From the NCBI RefSeq assembly GCF_008801715.1, contig NZ_VZPG01000003.1, positions 310,001 through 374,000 of the forward strand: a DNA stretch of 64,000 nt, written 5' to 3'. Shown piece after piece: positions 27,320 to 37,540 of the stretch (within the stretch, counting starts at the first letter, position 1; each line of letters begins with the position of its first letter). The notes below the pieces were generated by a model. The model made no database searches, had not been told where the DNA came from, and worked only from the letters and a program-made list of their open reading frames with translations. Position numbers and translations under genes: made by a program. Origin of the DNA: Pseudochrobactrum saccharolyticum (lineage in GTDB: Bacteria > Pseudomonadota > Alphaproteobacteria > Rhizobiales > Rhizobiaceae).

Positions 27320-27355
27320 GGAATTATTATTTATAATTATTCCGATTATTGGAAT
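27320..27355. promoter_or_regulatory. Putative IclR-type operator half-sites
   Basis: Three alternating half-sites, GGAAT (27320-27324), ATTCC (27339-27343) and GGAAT (27351-27355), lie in AT-rich DNA directly before the regulator start and in the divergent promoter region. E. coli IclR sites contain GGAAA/TTTCC half-sites, so the resemblance is suggestive only. Confidence 0.35.
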
Positions 27356-27367
27356 ATGAGATTCTTT

Positions 27368-28126
27368 ATGACGACAAATAATTCATCTTCAAATGCCTCA
27401 CGGGCTTTGGATATTTTGCTATTGCTCGGCGATTATGGTGAAGACGGTGCTGCACTGGCCGAAATCGCCAAATCCCTGAATGTAGCCAAATCGGCAGCCC
27501 ACAGAACTCTGATGGCGCTGACAGAACAGGGATTTGCGGAACCTGCAGAGCGCTATGGTCATTACCGGCTGGGCTCGGCTATTTTCCTGCTGGCTCAGCG
27601 TCAGCAACGGCTCACGCCGCAAATTCAGAAGCTGCAACCCGGCATGACTGAATTCACCAAAAAGACCGGATATACGACCTATATTATAGCACAATCGGGC
27701 TTTGATGCGGTGTGTGCTGAAATGATAAGCCGTTCCATTCTGCCGCAACAGCAATTCGGCATCGGCGAAAGAATGCCTTTAGGGATTGCGGCAGGCAGTG
27801 TTGCTTTGATGGCCACTTTGCCGGAAGGTGAGCGTGATGCAATTTTACAGGCAAATACAGAGCGGTACACGCAATATCCTGCCGTGCGCCATGTGGATGT
27901 TGATGTCGTAAAACAACAAGTTGATGAGACACTTGCGCGGGGTTACGCGGTTAATATGGGCTATTACCTGCCGGGTGTCGGCGGTCTGGGTTTACCTTTG
28001 CCAAAACCAAATCCGTTTCGCGTCAATGTCGCTATTTCTTTCAACATCCCGCTGGAAAATATGAAGCCTGATGTGATGGACAATCTCATTGATCAGCTCA
28101 GAGAATGTTTGAATGTAACGAGCTGA
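27368..28126 (+). CDS. IclR-family transcriptional regulator
   Basis: A regulator of about 252 residues with an N-terminal winged helix (SRALDILLLLGDYGEDGAAL, then AEIAKSLNVAKSAAHRTLMAL) and a C-terminal effector domain (YTTYIIAQSGFDAVCAEMIS, GERMPLGIAAGSVALMATLP, ARGYAVNMGYYLPGVGGLGLPL). Candidate ATGs are 27356 and 27368. It is divergent from the seven-gene transporter/oxidase operon and most likely controls it, with an imported or intermediate metabolite as ligand. It is convergent, with a 16-base gap, with the HMG-CoA lyase gene. Confidence 0.92.
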   Translation: MTTNNSSSNASRALDILLLLGDYGEDGAALAEIAKSLNVAKSAAHRTLMALTEQGFAEPAERYGHYRLGSAIFLLAQRQQRLTPQIQKLQPGMTEFTKKTGYTTYIIAQSGFDAVCAEMISRSILPQQQFGIGERMPLGIAAGSVALMATLPEGERDAILQANTERYTQYPAVRHVDVDVVKQQVDETLARGYAVNMGYYLPGVGGLGLPLPKPNPFRVNVAISFNIPLENMKPDVMDNLIDQLRECLNVTS

Positions 28127-28142
28127 TTGATATATTAAATTT

Positions 28143-29060
28143 TCACTCAGCAGTTCTGCTCGCAGAAGATTGACGGCTGATTGCCTGTGCAACCCGTGAG
28201 GATGGCGAGCGATCAAGCTGCGTGCTGATCCAGACGGTGCAATCCACCAGTTGTTTCAGGTCGATACCGGTTTCCACACCCGTCCGGTTAAACAGCCAGA
28301 CCAGATCTTCTGTCGCGACATTGCCCGTAGCGCCTGCGGCATAGGGGCAGCCACCCAGCCCTGCGACCGAGGCATCAAAAGTTCTTATGCCCAAGGCATA
28401 GGCAGCCACGACATTGGCCACGGCCATGCCATAGGTATCGTGAAAATGTCCGGCTAGTGCCGTAACAGGAACCTCAGCACCGACACTTTCGATCAGCCGT
28501 TTCACACCATCGGGCACGCCGACACCAATCGTGTCGCCCAGACTGATTTCATAACAGCCCATATCGAACATCTCTTTGGAGATTTGCGCGACCCGTCGCG
28601 GGTCAATATCTCCCTCATAGGGACAGCCCAGCACACAGGAGACATAACCGCGTATTTTTAGTCCCATTTTCAGAGCCTGTTCTGTCACCGGCGCGAAACG
28701 CTCCAGCGATTGCGCGATACTGGCATTGATATTCTTCCGGCTAAAGGACTCCGAAGCTGCAGCAAAAACGGCAACCTCTTTTGCACCTGCGGCCACTGCG
28801 GCCTCAAAACCTTGCAGATTAGGCGTGAGCACCGAATAGGAAACGCCTTGATGCGTTTGCAGTCCCTGCATAACCGCCGCCTGATCCGCCATTTGCGGCA
28901 CCCATTTCGGAGATACAAAAGCCGTCACCTCAATGTTACGCAAACCGGCCGCGACCAGACGCTCGATCAGTTCAAGCTTGATAGCTGTATCAATAATCTG
29001 CTTCTCATTTTGCAGACCATCGCGCGGGCTAACTTCAACAATTCTGACACGCTCTCCCAT
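28143..29060 (-). CDS. mvaB: Hydroxymethylglutaryl-CoA lyase
   Basis: A 305-residue TIM-barrel enzyme that cleaves 3-hydroxy-3-methylglutaryl-CoA into acetoacetate and acetyl-CoA, the last step of leucine breakdown. The metal/substrate loop SPRDGLQNE lies at residues 11-19, and the catalytic cysteine signature GLGGCPYAAGATGNVATEDL contains C238. The metal-ligand segment GHFHDTYGMA is at about 204. It is the final gene of the leucine operon, 17 bases after the acyl-CoA ligase gene. Confidence 0.95.
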   Translation of the reverse strand: MGERVRIVEVSPRDGLQNEKQIIDTAIKLELIERLVAAGLRNIEVTAFVSPKWVPQMADQAAVMQGLQTHQGVSYSVLTPNLQGFEAAVAAGAKEVAVFAAASESFSRKNINASIAQSLERFAPVTEQALKMGLKIRGYVSCVLGCPYEGDIDPRRVAQISKEMFDMGCYEISLGDTIGVGVPDGVKRLIESVGAEVPVTALAGHFHDTYGMAVANVVAAYALGIRTFDASVAGLGGCPYAAGATGNVATEDLVWLFNRTGVETGIDLKQLVDCTVWISTQLDRSPSSRVAQAISRQSSASRTAE

Positions 29061-29077
29061 TGTGTTCTCCCGTCAGT

Positions 29078-30775
29078 CTATGCTGTTCTGCTTTCCTCGA
29101 GTCCCAATTCTTGCATCATCCGCTCGCGGATAATGTATTTTTGTATCTTACCTGTCACCGTCATCGGAAATTGATCGACGAATTTGACATGATGCGGAAT
29201 TTTATAATGGGCAATCTGCCCCTCGCAGAAAGCGCGGATGTCCTCAGCGGTCAGTTCGGCATCTGCACGCAAAATAATCCATGCGCAAACCACTTCACCA
29301 TATTTATGATCGGGAACACCCACAATCTGCACATCCCTGATTGCAGAATGGCGAAACAGAAATTCCTCAACCTCACGGGGATAAATATTCTCGCCGCCAC
29401 GGATAATAATATCCTTTATCCGCCCGACAATATTGCAATAGCCCTCATCATCAATGGTTGCGAGGTCGCCACTATGCATCCAGCCATCCTGATCCACGGC
29501 CTCATCAGTCTGGCGCTGATCGTCCCAATAGCCATGCATAACCAGATAACCGCGCGTACAGAGCTCTCCCGATACACCACGCGGCACAATTGTTCCGCTG
29601 CTATCAATGATCTTCACCTCGCAATGCGGCTGAACCCTGCCAACCGTTGAAACACGGCGCTCAAGACTGTCATCCACGCTGCTTTGAAACGACACCGGCG
29701 ATGTCTCCGTCATGCCATAGGCGATTGTGATCTGCTTCATATGCAGATGCTCGATTACCCGCTTCATCACCTCAACCGGACATGGACTGCCCGCCATAAT
29801 ACCGGTGCGCAGGCTTGAAACATCGAATTTTGCAAAGTCAGGATGATCGAGGATGCTGATGAACATGGTCGGCACACCATATAATGCGCAGCAATGCTCG
29901 TTTTGTACGGCCTTCAGCACAGCCAGCGGGTCAAAAGACTCCGCCGGATAGACAATCGTCGCGCCATGTGTGAGGCATCCGAGATTACCCATCACCATCC
30001 CGAAACAATGATAGAGCGGCACGGGAATGCACAGCCTGTCGCGGCTTTGCAGGCGGATTGCATCGCCGACAAACCGTCCATTATTGAGAATATTGCGATG
30101 CGTGAGTGTCGCCCCTTTCGGCGAACCGGTTGTGCCTGAGGTAAACTGAATATTGATGGGATCATACGCATACAAACCCGCAGCAATCTGCTGCAATGTG
30201 CCCAGCTCGACCATTTCCGGCGCAACAAGCAGATCGTCGAAATTAATCATGCCGGATGTTTTGTCTGTGCCGAGGCGTATAACCCATCGCAATTGCGGGA
30301 AACGTTCAATCCGCAGATTATACGGGTCTGAAACAGGGATTTCCGGTGCCAACTCGCAAAGCATAGCGATGTAATCGCTGCTTTTAAAACGAGGAGACAG
30401 GATAATCGCCCTGCACGCCACCTTGCTGAGTGCAAAAGCAAGCTCGGTCAGACGATAAGCCGGATTGATATTGACGAGGATCAGACCCGCTTTTGCCGTG
30501 GCAAATTGCGTTAAAACCCATTCGGCATTATTGGGTGACAGGATCGCTACCCGATCGCCTTTTGTCAGCCCAAGGCGCAACAAGCCGCAGGCCAGAGCAT
30601 CCACTTCTTGACGGAGCTCGGCATAGGTCAGCCGTATATTCTGATGCACTGAGATCAGGGCATCAACATCCGGATATCGCAAACAGGTTTCATCGAAAAA
30701 CTGGCCGATTGTGGCTTCTATCAGCGGATGTTCCGTCACGCCTTTCACCAAGCTCAGTTTTTCTGTCACTTTCAT
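29078..30775 (-). CDS. Acyl-CoA synthetase (AMP-binding) of the leucine/isovalerate cluster
   Basis: A 565-residue ANL-family acyl-CoA ligase. Motifs are [16 protein letters not shown] (P-loop), [37 protein letters not shown] and the C-terminal [14 protein letters not shown] with the catalytic lysine. Proteins of this subgroup activate short or branched fatty acids. Its place inside the leucine operon suggests that it makes isovaleryl-CoA or another branched acyl-CoA from the free acid, or recycles acetoacetate. The start overlaps the stop of the carboxylase alpha gene (ATGA), showing translational coupling. Confidence 0.87.
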   Translation of the reverse strand: MKVTEKLSLVKGVTEHPLIEATIGQFFDETCLRYPDVDALISVHQNIRLTYAELRQEVDALACGLLRLGLTKGDRVAILSPNNAEWVLTQFATAKAGLILVNINPAYRLTELAFALSKVACRAIILSPRFKSSDYIAMLCELAPEIPVSDPYNLRIERFPQLRWVIRLGTDKTSGMINFDDLLVAPEMVELGTLQQIAAGLYAYDPINIQFTSGTTGSPKGATLTHRNILNNGRFVGDAIRLQSRDRLCIPVPLYHCFGMVMGNLGCLTHGATIVYPAESFDPLAVLKAVQNEHCCALYGVPTMFISILDHPDFAKFDVSSLRTGIMAGSPCPVEVMKRVIEHLHMKQITIAYGMTETSPVSFQSSVDDSLERRVSTVGRVQPHCEVKIIDSSGTIVPRGVSGELCTRGYLVMHGYWDDQRQTDEAVDQDGWMHSGDLATIDDEGYCNIVGRIKDIIIRGGENIYPREVEEFLFRHSAIRDVQIVGVPDHKYGEVVCAWIILRADAELTAEDIRAFCEGQIAHYKIPHHVKFVDQFPMTVTGKIQKYIIRERMMQELGLEESRTA

Positions 30776-32793
30776 TCCTCCTGTGAGGTCAGCGCAAGCT
30801 GCTCCTTTGCCTCTCCGTCTGCGGGCTCAAAATCAGCCAGTTCCGTTCCTTCATTGACCTGATCGCCGACAGCGCAGCGGAAGGCTTTCACATAGCCCGC
30901 AGCAGGTGCGGTTATTTTAAATTCCATTTTCATGGCCTCGACAATCAGAAGCGGCGTGCCTTTTGCAACCTGCTGCCCCTGCTCCACCAGCAAGGCGGTA
31001 ATACTGCCAGGCATGGGTGCCACGAGCCCGTCATGGGCAGTTGCGTGTTCCGGCGACACATCCAGCGGATCAAGCCATTCCGGCTTCCAGCTTTGTCCGT
31101 CTGTGAAAAGGTGGATGAAATTGCCCGATCTGACTGCCGTTAATGTTTTACGCAGCCCACCGATCTCGGCAGTGATGCGGTTGTCTTTGTCTTGGCGGCC
31201 GGAGGCAACAACATCCAGTGAGCCCGTCTGCAACCGGTATCCTGTGCCCAGATAGGTCACAGTGACAGTGTGCTGTGCCGTACCATAGCGAAAATTCAGA
31301 TCACGCCTGGCCTGTATATTGAGCCGGAAACTGTCGCGCCGCTGCAAGAAAGAAGATAACGGAGCCTCATCGGCCTCATGCAGCAATTGCGCCAGTGCCG
31401 CTAACAGAAACACTTCAGCGGGCGGTTCCTGCGCTTCAGGAAAGAGCGCCGCAATTTCTCGTTCAATCAAGCCCGTATCAAGATCAGCCTGCGCAAAGGA
31501 ACGGCAAGTCACGAGACGCGAGAGAAACTCAATATTGCTGGCAATGCCCGCAATCTGCATATCGGCCAGTGCGCGTTCCATGCGCCGCAGGGCTTTGTCA
31601 CGTGTTTCATCCCAGACAATCAGCTTGGCGATCATCGGATCATAAAACCGGCTGATCGCATCTCCCTCCTCAACACCTGCATCAATACGCACATGAGCGT
31701 TTTGCTCAGGCAAATGAAAATGCACAAGCTTGCCCGTTGACGGCAGAAATCCGGCAGACGGGTCTTCCGCATAGATACGCGCCTCTATGGCATGGCCGGA
31801 GTGAGACAAATCCTCCTGCATAACCGGCAACTGCTCACCACTCGCAACCCGCAACTGCCATTCCACAAGATCAAGGCCGGTTATCATTTCCGTTACCGGA
31901 TGCTCAACCTGAAGGCGGGTATTCATCTCCATGAAATAAAACTGGCCGTCAGGCGCAACGATAAATTCGACCGTTCCCGCACCCGTATAGTGCACTGCAC
32001 GTGCAGCATTTGTAGCGGCCTCGCCCATGATGCGGCGTTGCTGTTCGGAGAAATGCGGTGCCGGCGCTTCCTCAACGATCTTTTGGTGTCTGCGCTGCAC
32101 CGAGCAATCCCGCTCAAACAGCGAGACATAATTGCCGTGACTGTCGCCAAAAATCTGAATTTCAATATGGCGCGGGCGGGTAATATAGCGCTCGATCAAC
32201 ACATGATCGTCGCCAAAAGCCGATTGCGCCTCACGCTGACAGGCAAGCAGGTTTTGCGTAAAATCCTCAGGCCTTTCAACAAGCCGCATGCCTTTGCCGC
32301 CACCGCCTGCAGATGCTTTGATGAGGACAGGATAGCCGATTGCATCGGCCTCCCGCTGTAGCTTTTCAGGCGTCTGATCTTCCCCGTGATAACCGGGGAT
32401 CAGCGGAATGCCCGCCGCACCCATCAGCTTTTTCGCCTGTGACTTCAAACCCATGACGCGTATGGCTTCAACCGGCGGGCCGATAAAGACAATTCCGGCC
32501 TGCGCACAGGCAAGGCAAAAAGCTTCATTTTCCGAAAGAAAGCCATAGCCGGGGTGAATGGCCTGTGCGCCGGTGGCTTGCGCCGCAGCGATAATTTTTG
32601 CGCTGTTAAGATAAGATTCCCGAGGTGGCGCAGCGCCGATATGAACGGCCTCATCTGCCAGCCGCACATGCCGCGCCTTTGCATCGGCGTCTGAAAACAC
32701 AGCAACCGTACGGATGCCCATGCGGCGGGCGGTTTTGATGATACGGCAGGCAATTTCGCCGCGATTGGCAATCAGAATTTTGTCAAACATCAT
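30772..32793 (-). CDS. mccA: Methylcrotonyl-CoA carboxylase, biotin-containing alpha subunit
   Basis: A 673-residue biotin carboxylase/biotin carrier fusion. The N-terminal biotin carboxylase domain includes [10 protein letters not shown] (9-18), ATP-grasp loop [10 protein letters not shown] (161-170) and [15 protein letters not shown]. The C-terminal biotinyl domain has EAMKMEF, with the biotinylated lysine at about 622. Together with the beta subunit it carboxylates 3-methylcrotonyl-CoA to 3-methylglutaconyl-CoA. Identity as the methylcrotonyl enzyme rather than a propionyl or acetyl-CoA enzyme rests on the operon context. It overlaps the hydratase gene by 11 bases. Confidence 0.93.
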   Translation of the reverse strand: MMFDKILIANRGEIACRIIKTARRMGIRTVAVFSDADAKARHVRLADEAVHIGAAPPRESYLNSAKIIAAAQATGAQAIHPGYGFLSENEAFCLACAQAGIVFIGPPVEAIRVMGLKSQAKKLMGAAGIPLIPGYHGEDQTPEKLQREADAIGYPVLIKASAGGGGKGMRLVERPEDFTQNLLACQREAQSAFGDDHVLIERYITRPRHIEIQIFGDSHGNYVSLFERDCSVQRRHQKIVEEAPAPHFSEQQRRIMGEAATNAARAVHYTGAGTVEFIVAPDGQFYFMEMNTRLQVEHPVTEMITGLDLVEWQLRVASGEQLPVMQEDLSHSGHAIEARIYAEDPSAGFLPSTGKLVHFHLPEQNAHVRIDAGVEEGDAISRFYDPMIAKLIVWDETRDKALRRMERALADMQIAGIASNIEFLSRLVTCRSFAQADLDTGLIEREIAALFPEAQEPPAEVFLLAALAQLLHEADEAPLSSFLQRRDSFRLNIQARRDLNFRYGTAQHTVTVTYLGTGYRLQTGSLDVVASGRQDKDNRITAEIGGLRKTLTAVRSGNFIHLFTDGQSWKPEWLDPLDVSPEHATAHDGLVAPMPGSITALLVEQGQQVAKGTPLLIVEAMKMEFKITAPAAGYVKAFRCAVGDQVNEGTELADFEPADGEAKEQLALTSQEE

Positions 32794-33586
32794 CTGATCC
32801 TGTCCGGTTTATCCATGCCGGTGCCCGCTTATCGAGAAAGGCACTCAGACCTTCACGGGCTTCCGCATTCATGCGCAGAGCAGCAATATTATGCGCGGTT
32901 TCCTGCGCCAATGCATCGCCCATCATCTTGCCTGCAACATTGCGGATCAGTCGTTTTGCGGCGGCCTGTGCCTGCGGGCCGCCTTTCAGCAGAGCCGATA
33001 TCAGATCATCAATCGCAGCATCGAGCGTCTCCGCTTCCGCCACTTCGTGCACAAGGCCGATTTGCAGGGCTTTTGCAGCATCAATGCGCTCCGCAGTCAG
33101 AAAATACCGAGAAGCCTGCCGCATACCGATAGCGCGCAGCACATAGGGGCTGATAACCGCCGGAATAATGCCGAGCCGCACCTCGGATGTGATAAAACTT
33201 GCCTGCGTTGAAGCAACACAAATATCGCAGGCAGAGGCGAGCCCCATGCCGCCGCCCAATGCTGCACCATGCACACGGGCTATGGTCGGCTTGGGCATCT
33301 CAGCCAGTATGCGGAACATCTGTGCCAGCTTTCCTGCATCGGCAAGATTGGCCTCAAAACCGGCCTCACCGGCAGCTTTCATCCAGTTGAGGTCACCACC
33401 TGCGGAAAAGCTTTTGCCGCGACCGGCCAAAATCACAATACGGATCTCATCATCCGCACCAAGCTGCGTAAAAGCCTGTGTCAGTTCGGCAATGAGCGCA
33501 GCGTCAAATGCATTATGCCGTTGCGGACGGTTCATCCAGATGGTTGCCACGGAGCCGTCGCGGGTAATTTCCAAGGCCTCATACAT
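32783..33586 (-). CDS. Methylglutaconyl-CoA hydratase (enoyl-CoA hydratase family)
   Basis: A crotonase-fold enzyme of about 267 residues. It carries RGKSFSAGGDLNWMK (oxyanion hole), GAALGGGMGLASACDICVAS and ITSEVRLGIIPAVISPYV with a catalytic Glu. In the leucine pathway it adds water to 3-methylglutaconyl-CoA, giving HMG-CoA. This role is inferred from its position between the two carboxylase subunits. The ATG at 33586 has GAGG six bases upstream; a GTG at 33598 overlapping the mccB stop is the alternative. It is equivalent to liuC of Pseudomonas. Confidence 0.9.
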   Translation of the reverse strand: MYEALEITRDGSVATIWMNRPQRHNAFDAALIAELTQAFTQLGADDEIRIVILAGRGKSFSAGGDLNWMKAAGEAGFEANLADAGKLAQMFRILAEMPKPTIARVHGAALGGGMGLASACDICVASTQASFITSEVRLGIIPAVISPYVLRAIGMRQASRYFLTAERIDAAKALQIGLVHEVAEAETLDAAIDDLISALLKGGPQAQAAAKRLIRNVAGKMMGDALAQETAHNIAALRMNAEAREGLSAFLDKRAPAWINRTGSDDV

Positions 33587-33594
33587 GATTTGCC

Positions 33595-35205
33595 TCACAT
33601 TCTGAAAAGACCGAATTTGGTTTCTTTCACCGGAGCATTCAGCGCAGCAGCCAGTGAAAGACCGAGAACGCGGCGGCTTTGGGCGGGGTCAATAATCCCG
33701 TCATCCCAAAGGCGGGCTGTTGCATAATAGGGATTGCCCTGCGTTTCATATTGCTCACGGATCGGCGCCTGAAACGCTTCTTCATCCGCAAGGCTCCAGC
33801 TTTCTCCACGCGCTTCCAAGGCATCACGCCGCACACGGGCAAGCACGCTTGCGGCCTGCTCACCGCCCATCACTGAAATGCGGCTATTCGGCCATGTCCA
33901 CAAAAAACGCGGCGAATAAGCTCTGCCGCACATGCCGTAATTACCGGCACCAAAGGAACCGCCGATCAGCATTGTGATTTTAGGAACCTGAGCCGTTGCC
34001 ACAGCCGTCACCATTTTCGCGCCGTCTTTAGCTATACCGTTATTCTCGTACTTTCGGCCGACGATAAAACCCGTGATATTTTGCAGGAAAACCAACGAAA
34101 TATGCCGCTGCGCGCAAAGCTCGATAAAATGCGCACCTTTCTGCGCGGATTCACCGAACAGAATACCATTATTGGCAATGATGCCGACAGTTGCGCCATA
34201 GAGTTGCGCAAAACCGGTCACAAGCGTCGCGCCATACCGCGCCTTGAACTCGTCAAAGCGTGAGCCATCAACCAGCCGCGCAATCACCTCGCGGACATCA
34301 TATGGATGGCGCGGATTTGCAGGAATAATACCGTAGAGTTCTTCAGGCGGATAAAGCGGTTCCTCCCCGCCATTGAGCAGATCAGGTTTTGTCGTGATAT
34401 TCAGATTGGCAACAATCCGGCGGGCGATTGCCAGCGCATGGGCATCATTTTCCGCAAGATAATCGGCCACACCGGACTGACGGGTGTGCACATCTGCACC
34501 GCCCAGTTCTTCTGCTGTTACCACTTCACCTGTCGCCGCTTTGACCAGTGGCGGCCCGCCCAAAAAGATGGTGCCCTGATTGCGCACGATGATTGTTTCA
34601 TCCGACATTGCAGGCACATAAGCACCGCCTGCCGTGCAGGATCCCATCACCACGGCAATCTGCGCAATGCCTTTTGCCGACATATTCGCCTGATTATAAA
34701 AAATCCTGCCGAAATGCTCACGATCGGCAAACACCTCATCTTGCCTCGGCAGATAAGCGCCACCGGAATCCACCAGATAGATGCAGGGCAAATAGTTCTG
34801 CTCGGCAATTTCCTGCGCACGCAGATGTTTTTTGACTGTGAGCGGATAATAAGTGCCGCCTTTAACCGTCGCATCATTGGCGATAATCATACATTGTGTG
34901 CCTGAAACGCAGCCTATACCGGCCACAAGACCGGCACCTGGCGCATCATTGTCATAAAGACCATTTGCGGCAAGCTGTCCGATTTCCAGAAAAGCCGTAC
35001 CGGCATCAAGCAGCAGATCAATACGCTCCCGCGCCAGCAATTTGCCCCGCGCTTTGTGCCGTGCCGATGCAGCCTCCCCGCCTCCGGCACAGGCAATCTG
35101 ACTGCGGTCACGCAGTTCTTCCACCAGAGAGCGCATGGCAGCGTGATTAGCTGTAAATTCCTCACCATGCACATTGAGAGCAGTTTTCAGAACACTCATA
35201 TCCAT
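33595..35205 (-). CDS. mccB: Methylcrotonyl-CoA carboxylase, carboxyltransferase beta subunit
   Basis: A 536-residue carboxyltransferase with two crotonase-like halves. Conserved parts are [62 protein letters not shown] and [23 protein letters not shown], followed by [20 protein letters not shown] and [11 protein letters not shown]. These match methylcrotonyl-CoA rather than propionyl-CoA carboxylase beta chains. It transfers CO2 from the biotin of MccA to 3-methylcrotonyl-CoA. It follows the acyl-CoA dehydrogenase gene by seven bases. Confidence 0.96.
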   Translation of the reverse strand: MDMSVLKTALNVHGEEFTANHAAMRSLVEELRDRSQIACAGGGEAASARHKARGKLLARERIDLLLDAGTAFLEIGQLAANGLYDNDAPGAGLVAGIGCVSGTQCMIIANDATVKGGTYYPLTVKKHLRAQEIAEQNYLPCIYLVDSGGAYLPRQDEVFADREHFGRIFYNQANMSAKGIAQIAVVMGSCTAGGAYVPAMSDETIIVRNQGTIFLGGPPLVKAATGEVVTAEELGGADVHTRQSGVADYLAENDAHALAIARRIVANLNITTKPDLLNGGEEPLYPPEELYGIIPANPRHPYDVREVIARLVDGSRFDEFKARYGATLVTGFAQLYGATVGIIANNGILFGESAQKGAHFIELCAQRHISLVFLQNITGFIVGRKYENNGIAKDGAKMVTAVATAQVPKITMLIGGSFGAGNYGMCGRAYSPRFLWTWPNSRISVMGGEQAASVLARVRRDALEARGESWSLADEEAFQAPIREQYETQGNPYYATARLWDDGIIDPAQSRRVLGLSLAAALNAPVKETKFGLFRM

Positions 35206-35212
35206 GCCCCGA

Positions 35213-36382
35213 TTATCTGGTTTCAGCCATTAATTCCCGCCCGATCAGCATCCGGCGGATTTCTGAAGTCCCTGCACCGATTTCGTATAATTTGGCATCG
35301 CGCCACAGCCGTGCCGCGGCATAATCATTCGTATAGCCGCAACCGCCGAGTGTCTGGATTGTCTCTCCGGCCATCCATGTCGCTTTTTCTGCGGCATAGA
35401 GAATGGCGCTTGCCGCATCTTTGCGCAGGGTTCGGGAATGGTCATTGCGGTCGCATACCGCGCCAACAGCATAGACATAGGCACGCACGGCCTGCCATGT
35501 GGAATACATATCGGCCAACTTGCCCTGCATGAGTTGGAAATCACCGATCGGCTGGCCGAACTGCTTGCGCTCATGCATATAAGGCAGCGTGATATCCATA
35601 CAAGCGGCCATAATGCCGAGCGGCCCGCCGCTCAGAACCACGCGTTCATAATCAAGCCCCGACATCAGAACTTTAACGCCATTGCCCTCACCGCCGAGCA
35701 CATTTTCCGCAGGCACAAGGCAATTGTCAAAGAACAACGGGAATGTGTTGGAGCCACGCATACCAAGCTTATCAAGATGGGCACCATGACTGAAACCGGC
35801 CATGCCTTTTTCGACAAGAAAGGCTGTGATGCCTTCTGCCCCTTTGCCTGTGCCGGTTCTTGCATAAACAACCAGCACATCCGCATCACCGCCATTGGTA
35901 ATCCACATTTTCGAGCCGTTGAGGATATAATGGTCTGCCTGTTTCTGCGCCTGCAATTTCATTGAAACAACATCAGAGCCCGCATCCGGCTCGGACATAG
36001 CCAAAGCACCGACATGCTCTCCAGAAATCAGCTTTGGCAAATATCTGGCCTTTTGCGCTGCATTGCCGTTGCGGCGGATTTGATTGACGCAAAGATTGGA
36101 ATGGGCGCTGTAAGACAGGCCAACAGAGGCGGAAGCGCGCGAAATCTCTTCCATCGCCACAATATGCGCCAGATATCCAATGCCGGTGCCGCCGTCTTCT
36201 TCCGGCACGGTGAGGCCAAGCAATCCCATCGTCCCGAACTTCTTCCACAGATCAGCGGGAAATTGATTGCTGCTGTCGATATATGCCGCGCGGGGTGCAA
36301 TTTCCGCCTCAGCGAATGCACGCACACTGTCCCGCAGCTGCGCGATTTCCTCTCCCAAAAGGAAGTCAAGGCTTGGTGTCAT
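35213..36382 (-). CDS. ivd: Isovaleryl-CoA dehydrogenase
   Basis: An FAD acyl-CoA dehydrogenase of 389 residues that oxidises isovaleryl-CoA to 3-methylcrotonyl-CoA and passes electrons to ETF. It contains [35 protein letters not shown] and the C-terminal [20 protein letters not shown] followed by [14 protein letters not shown]. The catalytic glutamate lies in [16 protein letters not shown], the position used by isovaleryl-CoA dehydrogenases, rather than in the usual C-terminal loop; this supports the specific name. The ATG at 36382 is chosen, with GGGAGGA upstream. It is the first gene of the leucine operon. Confidence 0.95.
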   Translation of the reverse strand: MTPSLDFLLGEEIAQLRDSVRAFAEAEIAPRAAYIDSSNQFPADLWKKFGTMGLLGLTVPEEDGGTGIGYLAHIVAMEEISRASASVGLSYSAHSNLCVNQIRRNGNAAQKARYLPKLISGEHVGALAMSEPDAGSDVVSMKLQAQKQADHYILNGSKMWITNGGDADVLVVYARTGTGKGAEGITAFLVEKGMAGFSHGAHLDKLGMRGSNTFPLFFDNCLVPAENVLGGEGNGVKVLMSGLDYERVVLSGGPLGIMAACMDITLPYMHERKQFGQPIGDFQLMQGKLADMYSTWQAVRAYVYAVGAVCDRNDHSRTLRKDAASAILYAAEKATWMAGETIQTLGGCGYTNDYAAARLWRDAKLYEIGAGTSEIRRMLIGRELMAETR

Positions 36383-36460
36383 CAACAACAGTCCTCCCAA
36401 ACCGTTTTGCAGTTTGCCTATGTTGTACCATAAGCCGGTATCTGACTGGCCAGACAGGTT

Positions 36461-36491
36461 GCAAAATCGGCCATTTGGCTACAAAATACGG
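36461..36491. promoter_or_regulatory. Direct-repeat candidate operator between ivd and the AraC-type regulator
   Basis: CAAAATCGG (36462-36470) and CAAAATACGG (36482-36491) are near-identical direct repeats with starts 20 bases apart, about two helical turns, the spacing typical of AraC-family sites. They lie in the 111-base divergent promoter region. Confidence 0.4.
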
Positions 36492-36493
36492 TC

Positions 36494-37540
36494 ATGACGG
36501 ATCAAATTTTGGCCTCATCTCACACAGGAAAAGCAGCTGCGGTCATCCCAACGGCCTTTGTTCACTGTATTTTGCAGGCCTACGTAAAATATGGGGCAGA
36601 TCCTGCCGCCGCTCTGGAAAAGGCACAAATTCCGCCAGAAAGCCTTGCCGATAAAAACGGACGTGTCACACCGGATCAGTTTGAAGACCTGAACTGGGAG
36701 GCAATGCAGGAGCTTGATGATGAGGCTCTGGGCTGGTTTTCCCGCAAATTACCGTGGGGCACCTATGGTATGCTTTGCCGCGCCTCCCTTGGTGCCGCAA
36801 CGCTTGGCATTGCCCTCCATCGCTGGAAGCGCCATCATCGCCTGCTCACGGATGATGTACTGCTCAATCTGGATATTGCCGATGGCATTGCCTCGATCAG
36901 TATCACTGAGATGCGGAATCTGGGAGCTTATCGCGAGTTCTGCCTCGTGACATTGCTGCGCTATGTTTTAGGCTTTGCCTGCTGGGCAATTGACGAGAGA
37001 ATACCGCTTACAACCGCCGAGTTTCCCTATGCGGAACCACAACATGTCGATATTTATCCCAAGCTGTTCTCACCAAAGCTAAAGTTTTCAGCCTCAAACG
37101 CACGTATTCAATTCAATGCAGTGTTTTTAGAACGCCCGCTGCAACGGGATGAGGCTGCGATTAACAGCATGCTCAAACGCGCTCTGCCGCTCACTGTTCT
37201 GCCCTATAAAAGCGAACATCAGCTGACAAATCAGGTGCGGCGCCTGTTGCGTATGACAAAAAACGGCCTGCCTGTGGCCGAGGATGTGGCAAGTGTCTTC
37301 AACCTGTCTGTGCGCAGTTTGCACCGCCATCTCAGTGCGGAAGGAACATCTTTGCGCGCGCTGAAAGAACAAGTGCAGACGGAACGCGCCAAAGAGCTGC
37401 TCACGCGTTCAGCCCATCCGATCAAACGCGTGGCCTTCCTTGCCGGTTTCAGCAATGAAAAAAGTTTCTCCCGTGCATTCCGCATCCGCACAAATGAAAC
37501 GCCCAGTGCCTTCAGAAAAAAGTCCCAGACAGGGTACTAA
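36494..37540 (+). CDS. AraC-family transcriptional regulator of the leucine cluster
   Basis: A 348-residue regulator with the long N-terminal domain of the OruR/ArgR/VirS subgroup (Arabinose_bd family: SHTGKAAAVIPTAFVHCILQ, then LPWGTYGMLCRASLGAATLG) and a C-terminal AraC DNA-binding domain (DVASVFNLSVRSLHRHLSAE, KRVAFLAGFSNEKSFSRAF). It is divergent from ivd with 111 bases between the starts and probably activates the leucine operon, where many other bacteria use the MerR-type LiuR. Its 3' end overlaps the convergent acetoacetyl-CoA synthetase gene by four bases. Confidence 0.9.
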   Translation: MTDQILASSHTGKAAAVIPTAFVHCILQAYVKYGADPAAALEKAQIPPESLADKNGRVTPDQFEDLNWEAMQELDDEALGWFSRKLPWGTYGMLCRASLGAATLGIALHRWKRHHRLLTDDVLLNLDIADGIASISITEMRNLGAYREFCLVTLLRYVLGFACWAIDERIPLTTAEFPYAEPQHVDIYPKLFSPKLKFSASNARIQFNAVFLERPLQRDEAAINSMLKRALPLTVLPYKSEHQLTNQVRRLLRMTKNGLPVAEDVASVFNLSVRSLHRHLSAEGTSLRALKEQVQTERAKELLTRSAHPIKRVAFLAGFSNEKSFSRAFRIRTNETPSAFRKKSQTGY

